This document shows positions 30,078 to 40,433 of a DNA stretch of 64,000 nucleotides, in pieces (positions within the stretch are counted from its first letter, which is position 1; each line of letters begins with the position of its first letter). The position numbers were made by a program, and so were the translations under genes. Below the pieces are notes generated by a model, which saw only the letters and a program-made list of their open reading frames with translations, had not been told where the DNA came from and ran no database searches. This DNA is from Methylohalomonas sp034521715 (lineage in GTDB: Bacteria > Pseudomonadota > Gammaproteobacteria > Methylohalomonadales > Methylohalomonadaceae): the NCBI GenBank assembly GCA_034521715.1, contig JAXHLY010000003.1, forward strand, positions 402,394 to 466,393. Reading direction: 5' to 3'.

Positions 30078-32676
30078 CTGAGTCTCGGTTCCTACGCCTG
30101 GGGCACCAAGGCCCTCGGCGGGCCGCCCGTCGACCAGGATGTGCAGCTCGCCGGCGGCGCGGTGTTCGAGTTCACCGCCGGGGCGCCGCTGACGGTCGAG
30201 AAGCCGCTCGCCGGCGGCGCGGTGTTCGAGTTCGACGCCGGCGCGACGCTGAATGCGGATATCCAGCTCGCCGGCGGCGTGACGTTCGAGTTCACCACCG
30301 GCGCGGACCTGGGCGTGGACAAGGCGCTGACCGGCGGCGCGGTGTTCGGGTTCACGGCCGCGGCGCTGCTGGACGTGGACAAGGCCATGACCGGCGGGTC
30401 GGTGTTCGAGTTCACGGCCGGCGGCACTCTGGTCGCGGACGCGGTACTGGCCGGTGGGGCGGTGTTCGAGTTCGCGCCGGGCGCCGGGCTGACGGTCGAG
30501 AAGCGGCTGGCAGGCGGGGCGACGTTCGGGTTCACGTCCGGCGGCTCGATCAAGGACCCGCGGCTGGCGGGCGGTGCGACGTTCGGGTTCACGGCCGCGG
30601 CCATCCTGGCGGTGGCGCAGCGGCTGGCGGGCGGGGCGACGTTCCAGTTCGGCAGCGGCGGCGACCTGGAGGCCGACGCGCGGCTGACCGGCGGCGCGGT
30701 GTTCGGGTTCACGGCCGGCGCACCGCTGACGGTGCTGAAATACGTCAACTGGCCGGTGACGCCGGGCGCGGTCAACGGCGCGGCGGTGAATGCGCATGCG
30801 GTCAACGGCGACGGCATCAGCGCCGAGCGGCTGGCGGTGCCGGTGCGGCAGGTGCTGTACGGCGAGCACCGGCTGGCGGTGCCGATCCAGCAGCTGGTGT
30901 ACGCGAGCGAGCCGGACTTCAATGCCGCGTCGCTGTACTGGTCGGCGCAGGTGTTCCTCGGCGGCGAGGATATCTCGGCGCGGCTGGTGGGCACGGTGGA
31001 CATCGCGGCCGAGGAGGGCATGGCGCGCACGGCGGTGTTCCGCTGGCACCCGGAGCCGGGCGTGGTGGACCCGTCGGCGTGGCAGGACCTGGACGTGAGC
31101 ATCGATTACCGGCTGCTGTCGGCCGCCGGCGCGCCGCTGTGGATCGGGCGGCTGTTCAGCGGCCGGGTCGAGCGGCCGGAATACCGGGTGCTGGACGGCG
31201 AGCTGACCATGCACTGCTCGGACCAGATGCAGCGGCTGATCGACGGCCTCGGCGCGGCCGGCCTGGAGGCGCTGTCGCCGGACGCGATCGAGGCCGAGCG
31301 GCTGCTGGACAACCAGGCCAACCCGGGCGGCTGGGAGCGGCTGCAGAACCGTCTGGCGACGCTGGCCGGCGACGCCGACCTGGACGCCTTCCGCCAGCCG
31401 CGGTTCACGCCCTGGGCGGCGAAGGCGGGCGCGGACTTCACGTTCGACGACGACTCGGCGATCGACGAGTCGTATCTCATCGACCTGACGCCGGCGCGCG
31501 ACGTGCTGAATGAGATCGATATCGAGTTCAGCTACGGCTACCAGCGGCTGAAGGAACGCGAGCTGGATATCGGCTGGACGTTCCCCGGCGACGTGTGCGA
31601 TTTCCTGACCGAGCCGCGGTCGCTGCCGACCCGGCAGATGGTGCGCGACGCGCTGTCGCGGTCGGGCTGGATCGTCAAGGCGCTGAGTTTCGAGCCGCTG
31701 CCGCCGAACGGCGAGTACAACTGCGGCGGCACGACGCCGATCAGTTCCTGGCCTCGGCGCAGGTGCGGGCGCAGAAGATATTCGGTTACAGCGCCATCGT
31801 TGCCAAGCGCTACGCGCAGCCGATCACCGAGCAATACGGCCTGCGGCTGCTGGCGCCGCAGTCGGCGGCCGGCATCGGCACGCGGCCGGATTCGCGGCGG
31901 CAGGGTTTCCGGGCGCCGTACGACACCACCGAGTGGACCGAGTCGCAGGCGCCGGAGGACATCCAGACCGGCGTCATCCGGGTCGGCCAGACGGCGGACC
32001 TGGCGCGCGACCGCGACGACATCCCGGGTTACGACCGGGCCGCCGCGGACACGACCATGCGGGCGCTTGTCGCCCGCGCCCGGCGCGACATTCTCGACGC
32101 GCACCGGCGCAACTCGGCAGCCTGGGACACGGTGTGCCGGCCGGACCTGGACCTGACGCACACGCTGCGGCTGGCCGCGGCGCAGCTGCGCGCACAGGGC
32201 AAGGCGCGGCGGCTGGAGTGGCGGCTGGAGGTGATCTCGGGCGAGGCCGTGACCTCGGTGCAGATCGCGCTGTCGCGCCGCTACGGCAGCCAGGCGGCGC
32301 GCGACACCGAGGTGGCCATCCCGGCGGTACCGGCGGCGGCGCAGCTGCCGCCGGCTGGCAGCGTGCTGAGTACGGCGCAGAATTCGCAGTACGGCGCGCG
32401 CGAACTGCTGGGCGAGGAGACCCGCCGTTCGACGAGAACGAGCAGGGTTACGCGGGCAACTACGGCGTGCGCGTCGGGGTCATCGACAGCGAGGACGAGC
32501 CGTTCACCGACGAGGAGGGCGAGCCGGTGAGCGAGAACACGACGCTGTACCCGGAACGCCAGCTGGTGCGCACGCCGCCGATCGAGGACAGCGACATGGC
32601 CGAGCTGACGGTCGAGACCGGCACCGACCTGCTGGTCGAGATCCCGGACGACGAGCTGGAAGTGACGAACATCTGA
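30078..32676 (+). CDS. Large tail/baseplate protein with about ten 20-residue repeats (frameshifted)
   Basis: About 865 residues. The N-terminal 200 residues consist of roughly ten repeats of pattern LAGGAVFEFTAGAPLTVEK, encoded by GC-rich units near 60 bases. The rest is non-repetitive: LYWSAQVFLGGEDISARLVG, RLFSGRVERPEYRVLDGELT, RDVLNEIDIEFSYGYQRLKE, TEWTESQAPEDIQTGVIRVG. This second part resembles siphovirus tail-hub proteins. Slips occur near 31740 and 32420; it ends EIPDDELEVTNI at 32676. No ATG fits the 5' end; CTG 30078 is the earliest in-frame candidate, so the true start is uncertain. Confidence 0.6.
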
Positions 32677-32678
32677 CC

Positions 32679-32870
32679 ATGACCATCCGGACGCAGGGCG
32701 ACTTCGAGATTACCTGCGCGCAGACGGAATTCGGCGAGCGGCGCGTGCTGTACAGCCACCGGCGGGTGAAGCTGACGATCACGGATCACTGCGTGACGGT
32801 GCGCGACACGCGCGGCCGGTTCGTCGGCGCATACCGGTTCTGGACCGACATCCGCCGGCTAAAGCAATAA
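32679..32870 (+). CDS. Small phage protein, 63 residues
   Basis: MTIRTQGDFEITCAQTEFGE, intact frame, starting two bases after the upstream stop. Beta-strand pattern (KLTITDHCVTVRDTRGRFVG). Not recognised. Confidence 0.6.
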   Translation: MTIRTQGDFEITCAQTEFGERRVLYSHRRVKLTITDHCVTVRDTRGRFVGAYRFWTDIRRLKQ

Positions 32871-32892
32871 CAGAGAACGGGAGACGGCAACC

Positions 32893-33202
32893 ATGACGGA
32901 CACGAGGATCGGCAGCATCGGCATCATCGGCCACGGCTGGCTGGGCCGGGCGATGGAACGCACCTTCCCGTGGGCGCGGATCTACGATGCCGGGCGCGAC
33001 AATAAGGACCCGCGGTTCGACCTGTGGTTCACGTTCATCTACCCGGACGCGCGCGGCTGCAATTCGAAGTGTATCGCCGAAGGATGTCCACGCCTGGCTG
33101 GCCTGGGCCGAGAGCAGCGGCTTCGATCCGGCGCTGACCCGGGCGCTGCTGGGTTTCAATGCGCAGCGATACCTGCGCGGCCGTGACGAGGCGGCGGCAT
33201 GA
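32893..33202 (+). CDS. Small phage protein with Rossmann-like N-terminus (one frameshift)
   Basis: About 102 residues. It begins MTDTRIGSIGIIGHGWLGRA, where GIIGHGWLG resembles a dinucleotide-binding loop, but the rest of a dehydrogenase is absent. After a slip near 33080 it reads DVHAWLAWAESSGFDPALTR and ends at 33202. The nucleotide-binding reading may be a coincidence of a short Gly-rich sequence. Confidence 0.45.
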
Positions 33203-33628
33203 GCACGGTTCCGAACCGCTTTGGGCTGTACCTGGACGCGCAGCTGACGGTGCCGCAGACCGGCCCGCTGCTGGCGGCGCAGAAGGACGACGGTTCGTCG
33301 GCCCCGGTCGAGCATGTGTTGTACCTGGGCTCGCCGGGCGACGACGCGTACCTCGAGGCGGTGGCCGGCAATCTGCAGGTCGAGGTGACGGACGCCGATC
33401 CCGGCGGCGGCCACGCGGCGGGCGAGATCACGCTGGCGCTGTCGGCGGCGGGGCTGGACGTGAACACGCCCCGGCGCGGCGCTGGACCTGGGGCAGTCGA
33501 TCATCCAGCCCGGCCCGGACAATGCCATCGGCATCCATATCCGCATCGACGACGCGACCGGCGAGGCCGGCGAGGCCATCGAGCTGGGCATCCGCACGTC
33601 GCTGTTCAGCGTCAAGCCGGCCGCCTGA
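33199..33628 (+). CDS. Phage structural protein (one frameshift)
   Basis: About 143 residues from ATG 33199, MSTVPNRFGLYLDAQLTVPQ. It includes VEHVLYLGSPGDDAYLEAVA and, after a slip near 33475, LDLGQSIIQPGPDNAIGIHI to the stop at 33626. Beta-rich, likely part of the tail tip. The start overlaps the previous stop. Confidence 0.5.
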
Positions 33629-33631
33629 GCC

Positions 33632-33973
33632 ATGCCGACCACGGGCAATACGCGGACGCTGATCCGCGACCTGTGGCGGCTGCTGCCGGCCGAGGACGGC
33701 ACGCGGCGGGAACTGGAACCGCCGTCCAGGCAGCAGCCGATCGATGCCGCGCGCGGCCTGGGCCGAGCCCGAGGGGGCGCCGGCGAGGCCGGCATCGCCT
33801 CGCCGCTGACCGAGCCCGATGCCGGCGCGCGGACCCTGAGCGAGGATGCCTACGAGCTGACCAGCTCGGACGGCCTGATCGTGTTCGAGTACCGCAATAT
33901 CCTGGCGATCGAGATGGAAGACGCGCAACGGCGCCGCCGTGACACTGGCGTTCGACGACCCCGACGCCGAATA
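33632..33973 (+). CDS. Small phage protein (one frameshift)
   Basis: MPTTGNTRTLIRDLWRLLPA, about 114 residues. A slip near 33925 lets the frame finish as NGAAVTLAFDDPDAE with TAA 33971. Unrecognised. It precedes an AT-richer spot (33970-34010). Confidence 0.45.
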
Positions 33974-34008
33974 ATTTCCGCAATAAATTTCAAATAATTT
34001 CAATTTTT

Positions 34009-35912
34009 TCCGTCAAAATCCGGATCCCTGCGAACGATGCTGCCCGACCCTTCCGGCGCCTGTCGACGCCGCATTTCATCGGCTTCCCGTACCACGGCTG
34101 CGCGCGCGACGGCGTGCTCGAACTGGCGGACGACAACGGCACGGTGAATTTCCCGGCGCTTGTGCCGGCAAGTACATTGTTCGGGGCGTGGTTCACGCGC
34201 CCGAAAACGCGCTGTGTCAAATTAGTCGATGGTAATCGCATACTGCCGCAGCGTACGACGGAGCAACAGGCGGCAGATGCGGCCGCCGGTCGTGAATACC
34301 GTGATTATGGGCTTGTGACCGGCGACTGTGACAAGGTGAATGGCGTGCTCGCGCAGGCAGAGTCCGGCACTCCAGTGTGGCAGCGTGAGCTGTCAGGTGT
34401 GTACTTCGATTCCTCGGGGTATCCGTGGATGGTGGATCTGACCGACGTGCGCTTGGACCAGGAGGCGGACGTGCTGTCTGGAGACGTGGTGTTTCGCCGC
34501 CTATTTACCATCTCAGACTCGATGCAGGACGACGTAGCTGTCACATCGCTCAATCTGTCGCCGGCGGGGCTCGACGGGATCACCGATTTGCCAGCCGGGC
34601 CTGGTGTGGAACCGTGGTCTGTTGCTGTCGTCGTTGCCGATCAGAACGAGGACGGGACCCGGTTCCTGCTGACTAATCGCGGGCTAAACAATCAGGCGTC
34701 GATCGACGACGCCCACGCGCGGTATGACATTTTTCACATGTATCCGCTGGTCGTCTGGGAATTGACGATCACGGACGTGCCGGACTCTGGATATCCTCGC
34801 TCCGGTAACATCGATTTCAGCGTGACGGCGTCGGTTCGGCGCTCATTCATCTCGATCAGGGACGCGGTGGCGCACACTTTCCTGCGTGATGTGGATGGTA
34901 CAGATGGCCAGGTATTGTAGCTCAGGTCAGCGACGGCGAGGGCGGAACCGAACTGGAAGTCAACACCACAGGTGGCCAGATTGCGATCAATCAGGGCGAT
35001 TACCGGACAGACCAGCTAACTGTTATGGATCGTCTGTTGTCGGTCTGCTACGACGACCAGGGTAACTACGTCGAGCTGACGATAGACTTCGACAGCAAGA
35101 TGAGTCAGACGGCTAGCGGAGAAGGCACGGGCGGCGGACAGTCGGTCACGTTGAGTGCCTCGATGTCGGGGCTGGGGTCGGTGACCGTGACCTTACGCCG
35201 CAACGGCAACACGTTGATCAGCCGTACCGGCAATTATTCGATCAGCGGCAGCGGCGAGACCATTGTGACTAATTGCCCGACCTATCCCTCGGCGGAGTGC
35301 AACTCACACAGCGGGTCGGGCAGCCGGTCCGCCGACTTCGGACCGTTCGATTTTTCATTCGACGACGAGGCGGTAGGGGCAAGTGCCTACGATCATGTGC
35401 TGGCCGGTTTCGGTGCCCAGTACGCTCACTTCGGGGAGGCGGTCGAGGCGCTGGCAGCCTCCTCGCCGACGATAGAGCCGGTGCAGTTCGTCCTCGGCAA
35501 CTACTGGCCGCAAGGACCTGGCGGTGGCAACGTGCCCTTGTATTTCCGTGGGCTATATACGCCCGCGCGTGAATTCGGCTGTTTTACACCGTGCCTGTTT
35601 GCCAGTAATCGGATCGCCGGCATTATCGCGAACCGCTACATCATGAATGATGGCACGGGCGAAACCGGCCGTGTTGAGTCCGTGGACTTCCAAGCAGGTG
35701 ATGTTGCATCGGGCGGTGATGGGAGTACGCAAGGTGTATCGGAGATACGCAGTCGGGATAATCCAGTATCTGATATCAGGGATGCGTTGCGCCTCGGCCA
35801 TCCATTCTTCTTCTATGGCACACCGGCTATCTGGTGTGCAGCTGACGGCTCATGGGCGACGGCCGCGTGGCTTGAAGATGAACAGCGCTATGAACATCTG
35901 AACTGGGTCTGA
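34009..35912 (+). CDS. Large phage structural protein (frameshifted)
   Basis: About 630 residues in two main frames joined near 34918. The N-terminal part reads FIGFPYHGCARDGVLELADD, and the middle LSGVYFDSSGYPWMVDLTDV. The second half carries VMDRLLSVCYDDQGNYVELT, DFGPFDFSFDDEAVGASAYD and EDEQRYEHLNWV at the end. No ATG fits the 5' end well; the coding frame can be followed back to about 34009. Probably a tail-tip or fibre-associated virion protein. Confidence 0.5.
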
Positions 35913-35913
35913 C

Positions 35914-36561
35914 GTGCTGAACGTCGTCACCTGGAAGTACCCGTCGCCGACGGGCCACCGGCACTACACGGCCGCGCATGTGAACCGCTTTTTCCGCCAG
36001 TTCGCCGGGCACTACCGGCGGCCGTACCTGGCCATCTGCATCACCGACGATCCGGCCGGGCTGGACCCCGGCATCGAGGCGCTGCCGAACCCGGTCACGC
36101 TGCCGAACAATTACCGCAAGCTGTGGCTGTTCTCGGCCGCGGCGGCGCGGGCCATACCGGGGCGGATTTTCCTGTCCGATATCGACGTCGACATCGTCGG
36201 TGACCTGACCGGGCTGCTGGACCGGGACGAGGACTTCGTCGGTTGGTACGACCCGCGCTACCCGAAGGTGCGCTGGTCGACCGGCAATTACCTGCTGACC
36301 GCCGGCGCGCGCGCGTTCGTCTGGGAGGAGTTCGAGGAGCTCGGCGCGGACGCGGCGGAAAACCTGCTGGCGGCCTGGTACCCGCGGCACCGCGGCATGC
36401 GCAAGGTCGGTTCGGACATGGCCTGGCTCAGCTACCGGCTGCCGGCGGCCGAGGCACGGTTCGGCCCCGGCATCTACCGCCGCCGCTTTATCGACCCGTC
36501 CGCCACGCCGGCGGACGCGAAGATCATCCACTACTCGGGGAAAAAGAAACCATGGAACTGA
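35914..36561 (+). CDS. Phage glycosyltransferase-like protein
   Basis: 215 residues, intact, GTG start one base after the previous stop. It begins with LNVVTWKYPSPTGHRHYTAA and HVNRFFRQFAGHYRRPYLAI. ARAIPGRIFLSDIDVDIVGD supplies a D-x-D cluster. YPKVRWSTGNYLLTAGARAF and the final DAKIIHYSGKKKPWN (HxxGxxKPW) are the hallmarks of the related proteins at 37108 and 38442 and of GT8-like enzymes. Substrate unknown. Confidence 0.7.
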   Translation: MLNVVTWKYPSPTGHRHYTAAHVNRFFRQFAGHYRRPYLAICITDDPAGLDPGIEALPNPVTLPNNYRKLWLFSAAAARAIPGRIFLSDIDVDIVGDLTGLLDRDEDFVGWYDPRYPKVRWSTGNYLLTAGARAFVWEEFEELGADAAENLLAAWYPRHRGMRKVGSDMAWLSYRLPAAEARFGPGIYRRRFIDPSATPADAKIIHYSGKKKPWN

Positions 36562-37121
36562 AGGCGTTGTGCATCGGCCTGCCGAAGACGGGCACGACGA
36601 CACTGTATAAGGCGCTGTGCAGTGCCGGCCTGCACGCGGTGCGCCGGCACCAGCCCGGCAAGCCGGCGGCGGGCTATATCATGCACCGCAACCTATTGCA
36701 CGGGCGGCCGCTGCTGCACGGTATGGAGACGGTCGAGGCGGTGACGCAGCCCGATACCTGCCTGCACGGCATGAACGTCTGGCCGCAGATGGATGCGGAT
36801 TTCCTGTGCCGGGTGCGGGCGGAATTCCCTCGCTGCACCTTTATCCTGCAGGCCCGCGACACGGAACTGACACTGGCCAGCATCCGCGCGCACGGCGATC
36901 TGCGCGAGCGGATCGTGTATGCGCCGGGGCTATACGGCGCGGCGACCACGGATAACGATATCCGCGCCTGGATCGGCCGGCATTACGACAGCGCGCTGGA
37001 GGTGATCGCGACGCTCGGCGGGGTGACGTTCGACATCGCGTCCCCGGAAGCGCCGGCGGCGCTGATGCAGGCCATGGATATCGATATCGGCTGGTGGGGG
37101 CGCGCCAATGCCCGCGCATGA
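36552..37121 (+). CDS. Sulfotransferase-family protein
   Basis: 189 residues, intact. MELKALCIGLPKTGTTTLYK carries the 5'-phosphosulfate loop PKTGTTTL of PAPS-dependent sulfotransferases, and CTFILQARDTELTLASIRAH corresponds to the 3'-phosphate-binding strand with R-D-x-x-x-x-x-x-S-like spacing. It transfers sulfate from PAPS to an acceptor, here perhaps a glycan. It overlaps the glycosyltransferases on both sides, so the enzymes are made together. Phage-encoded sulfotransferases are uncommon. Confidence 0.75.
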   Translation: MELKALCIGLPKTGTTTLYKALCSAGLHAVRRHQPGKPAAGYIMHRNLLHGRPLLHGMETVEAVTQPDTCLHGMNVWPQMDADFLCRVRAEFPRCTFILQARDTELTLASIRAHGDLRERIVYAPGLYGAATTDNDIRAWIGRHYDSALEVIATLGGVTFDIASPEAPAALMQAMDIDIGWWGRANARA

Positions 37122-37833
37122 CCTGACGGTGTTCACGTTCCTGTGGGACGGCTGGCGGGCGCTGTATGACGCGCGCCACGTCAACGCCCTGCACCGGATG
37201 GTGACGGCGCACCTGTCGATCCCGCACCGGTTCGTGTGCGTGACCGACCAGCCGGCCGGCATCGAGTGCGAGACCTGGCCGCTGTGGGACGAGCCGGCGC
37301 TGGCCGACCGGCCGTCGCACCATGACAGCTACCGGCGGCTGCAGCTGTTCTCGCCCTGGGCGGCGGCGACATTCGGGCCGGGCTGGGCGCTGCTGCTGGA
37401 CCTGGACTGCCTGGTGCTCGACGAGCTCGCGCCGCTGATTACCTGGGACGATTTCCGCGGTCTCAAGGGCGCGGTGTGCACGTACAACGGCAGCATGTGG
37501 CTGCACCGGCTGGGCAGCCGGCCGCAGGTGTACGAGACGTTCAGCGGCGACGGCATGCGCGCGGCGCTGACGCGGACCAGCAAGCGCAAGCCGTGGCGCG
37601 GTTCGGACCAGGTGTGGATTTCGTACTGCCTGCCGGGCGGGCCGTTCTACGGCAACCCGGACGGCGTCTACCGCTGGGAGGGCAAGGCCCGCGTCGGCAA
37701 GCGTATCCCGGACGCCGCCCGGATCCTGTTCTTCCCCGGCAATTACGAGCGCAAGCCCTGGGCGCCGGAGTTCGCGCGCAAGTTCCCGGACGTGCACCGG
37801 CGCTACATGGACTGGTTTGGGGGCCCGGCATGA
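37108..37833 (+). CDS. Phage glycosyltransferase-like protein
   Basis: 241 residues, intact. Starts MPAHDLTVFTFLWDGWRALY and contains HVNALHRMVTAHLSIPHRFV, WALLLDLDCLVLDELAPLI (DLD as DXD motif), AVCTYNGSMWLHRLGSRPQV and ARILFFPGNYERKPW. It is a paralogue of the proteins at 35914 and 38442, so the cassette grew by duplication. Overlaps the sulfotransferase end by 14 bases. Confidence 0.75.
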   Translation: MPAHDLTVFTFLWDGWRALYDARHVNALHRMVTAHLSIPHRFVCVTDQPAGIECETWPLWDEPALADRPSHHDSYRRLQLFSPWAAATFGPGWALLLDLDCLVLDELAPLITWDDFRGLKGAVCTYNGSMWLHRLGSRPQVYETFSGDGMRAALTRTSKRKPWRGSDQVWISYCLPGGPFYGNPDGVYRWEGKARVGKRIPDAARILFFPGNYERKPWAPEFARKFPDVHRRYMDWFGGPA

Positions 37834-38447
37834 AACAGGTCGAGGGCTGGTGGATCCCGGAGACGGACGAGGCGCGGCACCCGGTGAAGCGGCGCATGAA
37901 AAAGTCGCGGGTGATCGATATCGCGTTGCTGTACGCGCGCGACCGCGGGACCTGCATCCAGGCCGGCGGCCATCTCGGCTACTGGCCGCTGCGGCTGGCG
38001 GCGAAGTTCGAGCGCGTGGTCACGTTCGAGCCGGAGCCGGGGAATTTCGCCTGCCTGGCGCGGAACTGCGCCGGCCGCGCCAACATCGAGCCGCGGCGCT
38101 CGGCGCTGGGTGCGGCGCCGGGGCGCGTGGCGCTGGTGCACACGCCGGCGTCGACCGGCACGCACCACGTCGACCCGGCCGCCGCCGGCGGCGACTGCCC
38201 GCTGGAGACCATCGACGCGCTGGACCTGGCGCCGGCCGCGATTTTCCTCGACATCGAGGGGCTGGAGCTGGCGGCGCTCGAGGGCGCCGAGCACACGATC
38301 CGCCGTTACCGGCCGCTGGTGGTGATCGAGGAGAACCGCTGCCTCGAACGCTACGGCCACGCCGCCGGCGACTGCGCGCGGTTCCTGGCGCGCTACGGCT
38401 ACGTCGAGAAAACCCGCTACAGCCACGACATCATTTACGGATGCTGA
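37830..38447 (+). CDS. FkbM-family methyltransferase
   Basis: 205 residues, intact. ATG 37830 overlaps the previous stop (ATGA). CIQAGGHLGYWPLRLAAKFE is the SAM-binding loop, VVTFEPEPGNFACLARNC the acidic strand, and IFLDIEGLELAALEGAEHTI the FkbM signature D-I-E-G-x-E. FkbM enzymes O-methylate sugars and other small molecules. Placed between two glycosyltransferases, it probably methylates the same glycan. Confidence 0.85.
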   Translation: MKQVEGWWIPETDEARHPVKRRMKKSRVIDIALLYARDRGTCIQAGGHLGYWPLRLAAKFERVVTFEPEPGNFACLARNCAGRANIEPRRSALGAAPGRVALVHTPASTGTHHVDPAAAGGDCPLETIDALDLAPAAIFLDIEGLELAALEGAEHTIRRYRPLVVIEENRCLERYGHAAGDCARFLARYGYVEKTRYSHDIIYGC

Positions 38448-39179
38448 CCGTCGTCTGCTGGAAATGGCAACCGCGCAACGGCTGGCGGCGGCCGTACGCG
38501 CCGGCGCACGTCAACGCGCTGGCGCACATGGTGGCCGAGCACCTGGCGATCCCGCACCGGTTCGTGTGCGTGACCGACGACCCGGCCGGGATCCGCTGCG
38601 AGACCGTGCCGATCTGGGACGAGCCGCGGGTCAACGTGGCCATCGGCAAGCCGGACTGCTACCGGCGGCTGAAACTGTTCGCGGCGGATGCCGCCGGGCT
38701 GGCGGGGCCTGGGGAGCGGCTGCTGTCGGTCGATCTCGACACATCATTTATCAGGGGCCATGGCGCCGCTGGTCGAGCGGCCCGAGGATTTCGTGATCGT
38801 GCGCGGCCGCTGCTGCCCGTACAACGGCAGCATGTGGCTGCTGACGGCCGGCAGCCGGCCGCGGGCGTGGACGGAGTTCGACCCGGAGGCGTCGCCGGCC
38901 GCGGCGCGCGAGCACCGGCGTGGCAACGGCCGGCCCTGGTTCGGTTCCGACCAGGCCTGGCTGTCGCACTGCCTGCCGGGCGAGGCGGTATGGACCGCGG
39001 CCGACGGCGTGGTGTCCTGGCACAGCGATATGCGCGGCCTGGCCGAGCCGCCGGCGGGCACGCGCCTGATCCATTTCGCCGGCGGCGCCAAGCCCTGGTC
39101 GGCGCGGGTCAGGCGCCAGGCGCCCGGGGTCTGGGCCGAGTACCGGCGCCACCTCGACGCGGTTTCCGGGGAAACCTGA
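38442..39179 (+). CDS. Phage glycosyltransferase-like protein (one frameshift)
   Basis: About 246 residues. MLTVVCWKWQPRNGWRRPYA then HVNALAHMVAEHLAIPHRFV parallels the protein at 37108. LLSVDLDTSFI gives the DXD motif; a slip near 38755 continues APLVERPEDFVIVRGRCCPY, and the end has RLIHFAGGAKPW. The last codons coincide with a copy of the dispersed palindrome (39161). Confidence 0.7.
39161..39176. promoter_or_regulatory. parS/NBS-like palindrome (site 8)
   Basis: GGTTTCCGGGGAAACC, inside the last codons of the glycosyltransferase (read as VSGET) and 4 bases before the epimerase ATG. Confidence 0.55.
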
Positions 39180-40122
39180 TGCACGCACTGGTCACCGGCG
39201 CGGCCGGGTTCATCGGCTACCATGTCTGCCAGCGGCTGCTGGCGGACGGCTGGCAGGTGACCGGCATCGACTGCCTGAACGGCTACTACGACCCGGGACT
39301 GAAGCGGGCGCGGCTGGCGCGGCTGCAGGTGCGGCCCGGATTCGCGTTCGAATGGCTGGACCTCGCGGTCCATGCCGGGCCGTTGCGCGAGCTGGCCGCC
39401 GGCGCCGACAGCGTCATCCACCTGGCCGCGCAGGCCGGCGTGCGGCGGTCGCTGGATGTGCCGCGGGTCTATGTCGACGACAACATCACGGCGTTCGTGA
39501 ACGTGCTGGAGGCCTGCCGCGAACCCGGCCCGGGCCGGCTGCTGTATGCCTCCAGCAGTTCGGTCTACGGCGACGCCGCGGCCGCCGGCGCGGAGACGGA
39601 TCGCGCGGACCGGCCGGTGTCGCTGTATGCCGCCGGCGAGCGCCGGCGAGCTGATCGCCCACGCCTACCAGTGCACGCGCGGACTGCACTGCACGCGGGC
39701 TGCGCTTCTTCACGGTGTACGGGCCATGGGGCAGGCCGGACATGGCGTATTACGACTTCACCCGGCGCATCGCCGGCGGCGAACCGATCAGTCTCTACAA
39801 CGGCGGCCACCTGCAGCGCGATTTCACCTGGATCGACGACGCCGTCGAATGCATCGCGCGCATCCACGCCCGGCCGCCGGACGGCTGGAGCGTGTACAAC
39901 ATCGGCGGCGGGCACAGAGTCGAACTGCTGGACTTCGTCGGGGTGCTGGAACAGGCCCTCGGCCGGCGCGCTATCATCCGCCACGAACCAATGATGCCCG
40001 GCGACGTGCACGCCACCCTGGCCGACACCGGTGCCCTGCAGCGCGACTACGGCTACACGCCGCAGACCCCGATCGAGACCGGCCTGCCGCGGTTCATGGA
40101 GTGGTGGCGGGGGTGCTGCTGA
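39180..40122 (+). CDS. NAD-dependent sugar epimerase, UDP-glucuronate 4-epimerase-like (two frameshifts)
   Basis: Short-chain dehydrogenase-fold epimerase of about 314 residues. MHALVTGAAGFIGYHVCQRL has the GxxGxxG NAD loop; IDCLNGYYDPGLKRARL, DSVIHLAAQAGVRRSLDVP and RLLYASSSSVYGD follow. FFTVYGPWGRPDMAYYDFTR and HLQRDFTWIDDAVECI are typical of UDP-glucuronate 4-epimerases. The Tyr-x-x-x-Lys catalytic segment falls in the damaged stretch near 39640 (LYAAGER, then AGELIAHAYQ), so the Lys cannot be confirmed. It likely supplies the sugar nucleotide for the neighbouring glycosyltransferases. Confidence 0.8.
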
Positions 40123-40433
40123 TCGCGTTGCGGCGGCTGTTCTGGAGCGCCGCGCCGCGGCATGGGCGGTAGCGGCCGGCGGTGCAGGTATTCAGTCCGG
40201 CCGATCAGTGCAACAAGTTCGGTCTCCAGCCGTTCGGCCTCGGCGCGGGCCTGCGCCAGCCGCACCAGCGCCTCGTCGTATTCGGACAATTTCCACGCCA
40301 GATCGCGGCGGACGGCGTCGGCTGTGCCGGCTTCGATGAAGTCGATTTCCATGGCCGCCGGCACGCCGCCCCGGCCGCAGCGGCGCAGGTAACGGCGCAG
40401 GCACCAGTGCGCGAGCAGGGTCCGGAGAGTCAC
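40053..40433 (-). CDS. Small helical phage protein
   Basis: GTG 40433 overlaps the stop of the upstream Nop/IS110-like gene. The protein starts TLRTLLAHWCLRRYLRRCGR and contains the coiled-coil stretch SEYDEALVRLAQARAEAERL followed by ETELVALIGRTEYLH. The frame stays open to 40053, where it overlaps the epimerase 3' end, so the genuine C-terminus may be earlier. Not recognised; it could be a partner of the upstream gene. Confidence 0.5.
   Translation of the reverse strand: MTLRTLLAHWCLRRYLRRCGRGGVPAAMEIDFIEAGTADAVRRDLAWKLSEYDEALVRLAQARAEAERLETELVALIGRTEYLHRRPLPPMPRRGAPEQPPQRDQQHPRHHSMNRGRPVSIGVCGV

Noticed and set aside
30075..31214. Long minus-strand frames opposite the repeat-rich tail protein
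   Set aside because: High-GC shadow frames rich in Arg, Pro and Ala; the plus strand has the structured repeat protein.
32893..33202. UDP-glucose dehydrogenase
   Set aside because: Only a GIIGHGWLG loop is similar; the catalytic and sugar-binding domains are absent.
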